NCBI RefSeq assembly: GCF_937912035.1
Contig: NZ_CALDPF010000036.1
Location: 62,001 to 126,000, forward strand
Length of the DNA: 64,000 nucleotides
Source: an uncultured Bacteroides sp.
GTDB taxonomy: Bacteria; Bacteroidota; Bacteroidia; Bacteroidales; Bacteroidaceae
Direction: 5' to 3'
Shown: positions 59,234 to 64,000 of the stretch, piece after piece
Position numbering within the stretch: position 1 is the first letter of the stretch
How the letters are laid out: each line of letters opens with the position of its first letter
The notes under the pieces: generated by a model
Database searches by the model: none
Told to the model about the DNA's origin: nothing
What the model saw: only the letters and a program-made list of their open reading frames with translations
Program-made: the position numbers and the translations under genes

Positions 59234-59854
59234 TCACTTATCATTGTTGTTCTTACGTTTCTGTTGGTTATTGTTATTATTATTTGTTTGTCTACGGCGC
59301 TGTGTAAACACACGATGTTCAAACATTTTCACATCATCAACAGTTATTTTTATTTTTCCGTCTGAAAGTTCACATAAATCATCTATTATTCTCTGATTAT
59401 CAACGCCGTCCTTGTTCCAGTTCTGATAATCCTTTTTCATCTGATTAGCTATGAGATTGATAAGCTGTCTTTTCTCCTCACCTTCCTCATATCCGGCCGC
59501 AACGTTAATCATATCCTGTACAAAGCGTCCGTAATGTTTATAACGCAATTTTGACTGAGGATAAGGGACCCTGTCAGGCTTCACATTCAGGCTTTCTTTC
59601 TTTACAATCTCTACAGGATAATCTATATCAAGTTTAAAATCTGACATTATAGCTAAATGATCCCAAAGTTTCTGGTTCAACTCAGCATTATCCTTAAACT
59701 GTGGGAACATCCCTTTCATTATTTTTATTATTGTATTTGCACAGATTTGTCTTTCTTCACGATCCTCTATCGTAAGAGCATGGTCTACCATATTCTGTAC
59801 GCTTCGCCCATACTCAGGAAGCGGAAGTCGGCGTTGCTGGGTATTATATTCCAT
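59234..59854 (-). CDS. DUF4290 family protein
   Basis: 206 residues, starting MEYNTQQRRLPLPEYGR, the family hallmark, with a basic Asn-rich tail (QQKRKNNNDK). No signal or membrane segment, so cytosolic. Function unknown. It is conserved in Bacteroidota in this murA neighbourhood, as far as I recall. The basic low-complexity tail hints at nucleic-acid contact but proves nothing. Confidence 0.85.
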   Translation of the reverse strand: MEYNTQQRRLPLPEYGRSVQNMVDHALTIEDREERQICANTIIKIMKGMFPQFKDNAELNQKLWDHLAIMSDFKLDIDYPVEIVKKESLNVKPDRVPYPQSKLRYKHYGRFVQDMINVAAGYEEGEEKRQLINLIANQMKKDYQNWNKDGVDNQRIIDDLCELSDGKIKITVDDVKMFEHRVFTQRRRQTNNNNNNQQKRKNNNDK

Positions 59855-59873
59855 ATATTCACAAATTAAATTG

Positions 59874-60563
59874 TCAAAGTAATTTTTTGGGAGTAGAAGC
59901 TACAAATTCTTTCAAATAGAACGGCTCAAAATAAGCCACATCCTTATAATCCTCTTTAGCTACAGCCTTTTCAGCTAATGGAAACATCCATTTGGCCAAC
60001 GGATAAACCTCATCAATGAAATGTGCATTGGGATGAGTAATCTTTTCACGGCACTTTGCAGCACCGTTTCCAAAGAAATAAACCGGATGTTTGTCCAAAA
60101 ATTCCTTATAAGAGTTTTCGTCTATAATATCTGCACCTATTTCACGGCAAGCCTTGAGCGAACGGTCATATATAGCAGCATAAACTTCCATACGGCGTGC
60201 GTCTATCATAGGACAAAGCAAAGCATCGTCCGGCAAATCATGTTCAAGAAGCACAGGCACACACATAATCTCCGGAGTAGGAATACCTATTAAAGGTATA
60301 TTTCTTCCATAGCATATACCCTTTGCCATGGAAACACCGATACGCAACCCGGTATATGAACCCGGTCCACAACTCACGGCTACGGCATCAAGCGGGATTG
60401 CATGATTATCAACAAATGACAAAGCTTCGTCAACATACACACCAAGTACTGTGGCATGTGACGGTCCGTTAAAATCCTCTTTTGTAAAAATAGAAGCTCC
60501 GTCCTGACTTACTGATACGGAACAAACTTCTGTAGACGTTTCAATATGTAAAATGCACGACAT
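59874..60563 (-). CDS. tsaB: tRNA t6A37 biosynthesis protein TsaB
   Basis: Partner of TsaD and TsaE in threonylcarbamoyl-adenosine formation. 229 residues: ILHIETSTEVCSVSV at the start and the family motif VSCGPGSYTGLRIGVSMAKG. First gene of the eight-gene run down to DPP IV. Confidence 0.95.
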   Translation of the reverse strand: MSCILHIETSTEVCSVSVSQDGASIFTKEDFNGPSHATVLGVYVDEALSFVDNHAIPLDAVAVSCGPGSYTGLRIGVSMAKGICYGRNIPLIGIPTPEIMCVPVLLEHDLPDDALLCPMIDARRMEVYAAIYDRSLKACREIGADIIDENSYKEFLDKHPVYFFGNGAAKCREKITHPNAHFIDEVYPLAKWMFPLAEKAVAKEDYKDVAYFEPFYLKEFVASTPKKLL

Positions 60564-60590
60564 AGTTTACTTTAAATACATTTATGTCCG

Positions 60591-60598
60591 CAAATATA
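60591..60598 (-). promoter_or_regulatory. -7 box of tsaB and the run downstream
   Basis: Minus strand TATATTTG followed by C, 28 bp before the ATG at 60563; divergent from the yicC promoter. Confidence 0.6.
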
Positions 60599-60642
60599 CA
60601 CTTTTTATCCCACTCTCTTTCTATAAATTCCTCACTTTTCCT

Positions 60643-60650
60643 TACTTTTG
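60643..60650 (+). promoter_or_regulatory. -7 box of yicC
   Basis: TACTTTTG followed by C, 20 bp before the ATG at 60670. It rules out the longer frame beginning at 60553. Confidence 0.6.
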
Positions 60651-60669
60651 CAAAAAAATAGAATTTGTT

Positions 60670-61545
60670 ATGATACAATCAATGACCGGTTACGGAAAAT
60701 CAACCGTTATTTACAACGATAAGAAGATTATCGTAGAAATAAAATCACTCAACAGCAAGGCACTTGACGTATCTGCCAGAATAGCCCCATTGTACAGAGA
60801 AAAAGAAATGGAAATCAGAAACATGATTTCCAAAAGTCTTGAACGCGGAAAAGTTGACTTCAGTCTGTGGATAGAAAAAGAAGTATCAGACGCAGCAACT
60901 CCAATCAACGCCGCATTGCTCCAGAATTACTACACACAAATAAAAAATATATCAGAAACATGCAACATACCATTACCTTCTGACTGGTTTGCAACACTGC
61001 TACGTATGCCAGATGTGCTGACCAAAGTTGACATACAGACACTGGAAGACGAGGAATGGGAAGTGGCAAAAGGTGCAGTGGAAGAAGCCATAAATGCCCT
61101 CGTAAACTTCCGTAAACAGGAAGGAGCTGCTCTTGAAAAGAAGTTCAACGAAAAGATTGATAATATCGAACGACTGCTTGCATCCATCGAACCGTTTGAG
61201 AAAGAAAGAGTTGCACGTATAAGAGAAAAAATCACCGATGCACTTGAGAAGACAATCAGTGTGGACTACGACAAGAACCGCCTGGAACAGGAACTGATAT
61301 ATTATATCGAAAAGCTCGACATAAACGAAGAAAAACAACGCCTTGCCAATCATCTGAAATATTTTCGCGAGACTATGGCAGGCGGACATGGTCAAGGTAA
61401 AAAGCTTGGATTCATAGCTCAGGAAATGGGACGTGAAATCAACACTACAGGCAGTAAGTCAAATCATGCCGAAATGCAAAATATTGTAGTGCAGATGAAA
61501 GACGAACTGGAACAAATCAAGGAACAGGTATTAAACGTAATGTAA
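60670..61545 (+). CDS. yicC: YicC/YloC family endoribonuclease
   Basis: 291 residues beginning MIQSMTGYGKS, the family start, with a C-terminal DUF1732 domain (ETMAGGHGQGKKLGFIAQEM and REINTTGSKS). Members act on RNA as endoribonucleases in E. coli and Bacillus. The upstream 39 codons of the same frame overlap the promoter and are not coding. Confidence 0.94.
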   Translation: MIQSMTGYGKSTVIYNDKKIIVEIKSLNSKALDVSARIAPLYREKEMEIRNMISKSLERGKVDFSLWIEKEVSDAATPINAALLQNYYTQIKNISETCNIPLPSDWFATLLRMPDVLTKVDIQTLEDEEWEVAKGAVEEAINALVNFRKQEGAALEKKFNEKIDNIERLLASIEPFEKERVARIREKITDALEKTISVDYDKNRLEQELIYYIEKLDINEEKQRLANHLKYFRETMAGGHGQGKKLGFIAQEMGREINTTGSKSNHAEMQNIVVQMKDELEQIKEQVLNVM

Positions 61546-61592
61546 AACAGTTTTTAGCTACTGTTTAAACAGTTTTTAAACGCTATTTAATC

Positions 61593-62156
61593 ATGGGAAA
61601 ACTTATAATATTTTCAGCCCCATCAGGTTCAGGCAAATCAACAATAATAAACTATCTGCTGAAACAGAACCTGAATCTGGCCTTTTCAATCTCGGCAACA
61701 AGCCGTCCGCCACGCGGAACGGAGCAGAACGGAGTGGAATATTTCTTCCTTACTCCGGATGAATTCAGACAGAAAATAGCAAACGGAGAGTTTCTTGAAT
61801 ACGAAGAAGTCTATACCGACCGTTTCTATGGAACACTGAAATCACAGGTGGAAAAACAACTATTAGAAGGCCAGAACGTAATATTTGATGTTGACGTAGT
61901 AGGTGGATGTAACATAAAGAAATTCTATGGCGAACGTGCCCTTTCCGTGTTTATCCAGCCACCATCAGTGGAAGAACTGCGTAAACGATTGAATGGACGC
62001 GGTACAGACTCCCCTGAAGTAATAGAAAGCCGTATAGCAAAAGCAGAATTCGAACTAAGCTATGCCGACAAGTTCGATGTAGTGATAGTGAATGATGTAC
62101 TGGAAAAAGCACAGGCAGAGGCACTCGAAACTATCAGTAATTTCCTGAAAAAATAA
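61593..62156 (+). CDS. gmk: Guanylate kinase
   Basis: Phosphorylates GMP to GDP. 187 residues: P-loop SAPSGSGKST, then SATSRPPRGTEQNGVEYFF and EYEEVYTDRFYGT. A TTTAAAC-repeat hairpin lies in the 47-bp gap before it. It forms a run with the small membrane gene and nadD. Confidence 0.97.
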   Translation: MGKLIIFSAPSGSGKSTIINYLLKQNLNLAFSISATSRPPRGTEQNGVEYFFLTPDEFRQKIANGEFLEYEEVYTDRFYGTLKSQVEKQLLEGQNVIFDVDVVGGCNIKKFYGERALSVFIQPPSVEELRKRLNGRGTDSPEVIESRIAKAEFELSYADKFDVVIVNDVLEKAQAEALETISNFLKK

Positions 62157-62157
62157 T

Positions 62158-62340
62158 ATGGCAAAAAATCCACAAAAGATAATGCGACTGATGACGATTT
62201 TAACAATCGTCATCGGTTTTGCAGCTTTGGCTGTAGGAATTGTAGCAATAGCTAAAGAAGAATATATAATAGCCACAGCAATGATACTTGTTGCGGCATG
62301 GCAGGTGGTCAATTACAGATTATGGAAGAAAAAAAGTTGA
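62158..62340 (+). CDS. Small two-helix membrane protein between gmk and nadD
   Basis: 60 residues with two membrane helices ([21 protein letters not shown] and [18 protein letters not shown]) and basic ends. It starts one base after the gmk stop and overlaps the nadD start by 19 bp. Function unknown. Tight packing and composition argue for a real gene. Confidence 0.6.
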   Translation: MAKNPQKIMRLMTILTIVIGFAALAVGIVAIAKEEYIIATAMILVAAWQVVNYRLWKKKS

Positions 62341-62927
62341 GAACAGGTATTTTCGGTGGTTCTTTCAACCCTATCCACATAGGTCATCTGGCTTTGGCAA
62401 ACTATCTGTGTGAAAACGGATACATAGACGAAATATGGTTTCTGGTATCTCCACAAAATCCGTTCAAACAAAACCAGTCATTGCTTGACGACCGTTTACG
62501 TTTGAAATTGGTACAAGCAGCAATAAAAGGATATCCACACTTTCATGCATCCGATTTTGAGTTCCATCTGCCTAAACCGTCGTACACTGCAAATACACTC
62601 AACAAATTGTCCGAAGCATACCCTGACAGAAATTTCTATTTAATAATAGGTGCCGACAACTGGGAAGCATTCGACCGTTGGAAGTCACCGGAAGAAATAA
62701 TTGCACGACATAATATTCTGGTATATCCACGATTGGGTTATGATATAAATCCTGATTCTTTACCGCCAAATGTAAAAGCTGTTGACAGTCCTATAATCGA
62801 GGTAAGTTCAACCTTTATTCGTGAAAGCATATCGAGAGGAAAGGATGTTCGATATTTTTTACATCCTTCCGTATATGATATCATAGAAAAAGAGAAACTA
62901 TACAAGCAATCAGCCTCAATCCAATAA
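62322..62927 (+). CDS. nadD: Nicotinate-nucleotide adenylyltransferase
   Basis: Makes nicotinate adenine dinucleotide in NAD synthesis. Start set at the ATG at 62322 ([13 protein letters not shown]). The 201 residues carry [12 protein letters not shown] and [10 protein letters not shown], the two family signatures. Its final codons form one arm of a hairpin shared with the convergent GH78 gene. Confidence 0.95.
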   Translation: MEEKKLRTGIFGGSFNPIHIGHLALANYLCENGYIDEIWFLVSPQNPFKQNQSLLDDRLRLKLVQAAIKGYPHFHASDFEFHLPKPSYTANTLNKLSEAYPDRNFYLIIGADNWEAFDRWKSPEEIIARHNILVYPRLGYDINPDSLPPNVKAVDSPIIEVSSTFIRESISRGKDVRYFLHPSVYDIIEKEKLYKQSASIQ

Positions 62928-62950
62928 TAGAATCAATTGGATTGAGGCTG
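62911..62950. terminator. Hairpin inside the 3' ends of nadD and the GH78 gene
   Basis: Perfect 15-bp stem (62911-62925 with 62936-62950) and a 10-base loop. The left arm is the end of nadD, the right arm the end of the convergent gene. No T-run on either side. Confidence 0.6.
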
Positions 62951-64000
62951 ACGGTTGGTAAGTTCTATATTGTATAAGCCGGCATCAAGTTTTATCTCGT
63001 CCGATTCACCACTAAAAATTCTTCCATTTATAACGATCCTTTCATATTCGTATGGCATGGAAAACAAGGCCTTTGTTCCGTAAGGAACCTCAAGTCGGAT
63101 TTTACATGACACATTATCCTTATGTAAAGAAAAGATTATTTCCCTATCATTACTTAAAGGAACAACTGTTTTGATAAAATTCAAAGATGCCGGATTAGGT
63201 TTTACCCTGAAAGTTTCAAATGCAGGTGTTACCGTTTCGATACCTGCAATATATTGACTCATAATAGTGAGTGGTCCTCCGCTCCACGCATGGTTATATG
63301 TTCCACCTCCAAAACCTTTAGATCCGATTCCCCAACCTTCCCATAAAGTAGTAAGCGGGCTATGTATCATCTCGGAATACCTGAATTTTATTCTATTTAT
63401 AGCATCCTGATGATAGTTCATCATACAAAGTGCCTGTAAGACATACTTCTCCATATAAGGACTGGCATGATAATACTTTTCAAAGAAAGGCCTTATAACG
63501 GGATAAAGCTCTTTTGGCAATGTACCGGATACTACGGCCAAAGCCTGTGATCTGTCGTCAGGTACTCCTTTATAATTTGGAGATATATAGTAGCTTCCAT
63601 TCCAATATTTTTCGTGGAACGCCTTTTTTAATGTCAAGGCTGCAGTTTCTGCCCACTCAGCCTCATTATAATCTCCAACAAGATTTGCCATCTTTGCATA
63701 TCCCTGCAATGCTATCAAGTACCATTGGTTGAAAAGTAGTTCCATATCTTTATTATCACCCCAGTCTCCCCATGTCCAACCACCTTTACGCGGAATCACC
63801 AGACCATCTGACTTTGTCTTCCAGACATGAATATATTTTTTCACTTTAGGAAAAACATATTGTATGGTTGCACTGTCGCCCGTACCCATATAATATGTCC
63901 AAAATCCATAATAACTCACACTTGCCAACATCTGCATAGGCAGTTCAGAATCGTAATTTCCAGCCGGAACAGGTGCAAATATAGTACTATCAGCACGCTG
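62933..64000 (-). CDS. GH78 alpha-L-rhamnosidase, C-terminal part (5' end outside window)
   Basis: The frame stays open to the right edge, so the gene continues beyond 64000; the visible part is about 355 residues. It holds the (alpha/alpha)6 catalytic barrel with GGWTWGDWGDNKD, SPLTTLWEGWG and GGTYNHAWSGGPL, then the C-terminal beta-sandwich. It removes terminal rhamnose from glycans such as pectin rhamnogalacturonan or flavonoids. Confidence 0.88.
   Translation of the reverse strand, partial: QRADSTIFAPVPAGNYDSELPMQMLASVSYYGFWTYYMGTGDSATIQYVFPKVKKYIHVWKTKSDGLVIPRKGGWTWGDWGDNKDMELLFNQWYLIALQGYAKMANLVGDYNEAEWAETAALTLKKAFHEKYWNGSYYISPNYKGVPDDRSQALAVVSGTLPKELYPVIRPFFEKYYHASPYMEKYVLQALCMMNYHQDAINRIKFRYSEMIHSPLTTLWEGWGIGSKGFGGGTYNHAWSGGPLTIMSQYIAGIETVTPAFETFRVKPNPASLNFIKTVVPLSNDREIIFSLHKDNVSCKIRLEVPYGTKALFSMPYEYERIVINGRIFSGESDEIKLDAGLYNIELTNRQPQSN

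Overview
The window is a chromosomal segment of a Bacteroidota bacterium, most likely order Bacteroidales and close to Bacteroides/Phocaeicola. The evidence is a SusC/SusD polysaccharide-utilization locus, lipoproteins with SPII signals, BACON, DUF4836, DUF4468 and DUF4290 proteins, an ATP synthase operon beginning atpD-atpC, and many TAnnTTTG promoter -7 boxes. Everything here was read by eye; no database search was run.

Layout. (1) 1-12 kb: the 3' end of an outer-membrane protein gene, then a beta-glucan-type PUL on the minus strand, transcribed SusC, SusD, surface glycan-binding lipoprotein, GH16, GH3, with a membrane-spanning regulator upstream. (2) 12-24 kb: patatin-like lipase, Xaa-Pro aminopeptidase, papain-like aminopeptidase, recJ-recQ, an XRE/cupin regulator with an acyl-CoA ligase, and dnaK behind a long control region. 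(3) 24-29.8 kb: a DUF3307-SatD pair with twin palindromic operators, a large PLD-helicase-DUF3427 protein that looks like a defence enzyme, and a small lipoprotein. (4) 30-37 kb: the complete F1Fo ATP synthase operon. (5) 37-42.6 kb: rsmE, a DUF4836 lipoprotein and an ABC transporter, then a DUF4468 protein. (6) 42.7-51.5 kb: an accessory region with two genes each interrupted by one in-frame TGA, two proteins with zinc ribbons split by insertions, an EcsC protein, small proteins, two paralogous structured RNAs in tandem, a possibly autoregulated gene, an ATPase remnant and a GC-rich minisatellite. (7) 51.5-60.6 kb: an eight-gene housekeeping run (tsaB, DUF4290, murA, rimM, M23, dxr, rseP, DPP IV). 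(8) 60.6-64 kb: yicC, gmk, a small membrane protein and nadD, converging on a GH78 alpha-L-rhamnosidase that runs off the window.

How the parts fit. The PUL would bind laminarin-like beta-1,3-glucan at the surface, cut it with the GH16 enzyme, import oligosaccharides through SusCD and finish them with the GH3 enzyme. The most novel-looking signal is at 47.7-48.8 kb. Two minus-strand RNAs share a TATCTTTGC promoter box, several conserved blocks, a conserved long-range pairing and a common 3' end. Both point toward a small operon (DUF6140-like protein, zinc-knuckle protein, EcsC protein). Other points of note are MurA with Asp replacing the fosfomycin-target Cys, an M23 protein lacking two active-site histidines, a sigma-54-like element before dnaK, and a perfect palindrome before recJ-recQ.
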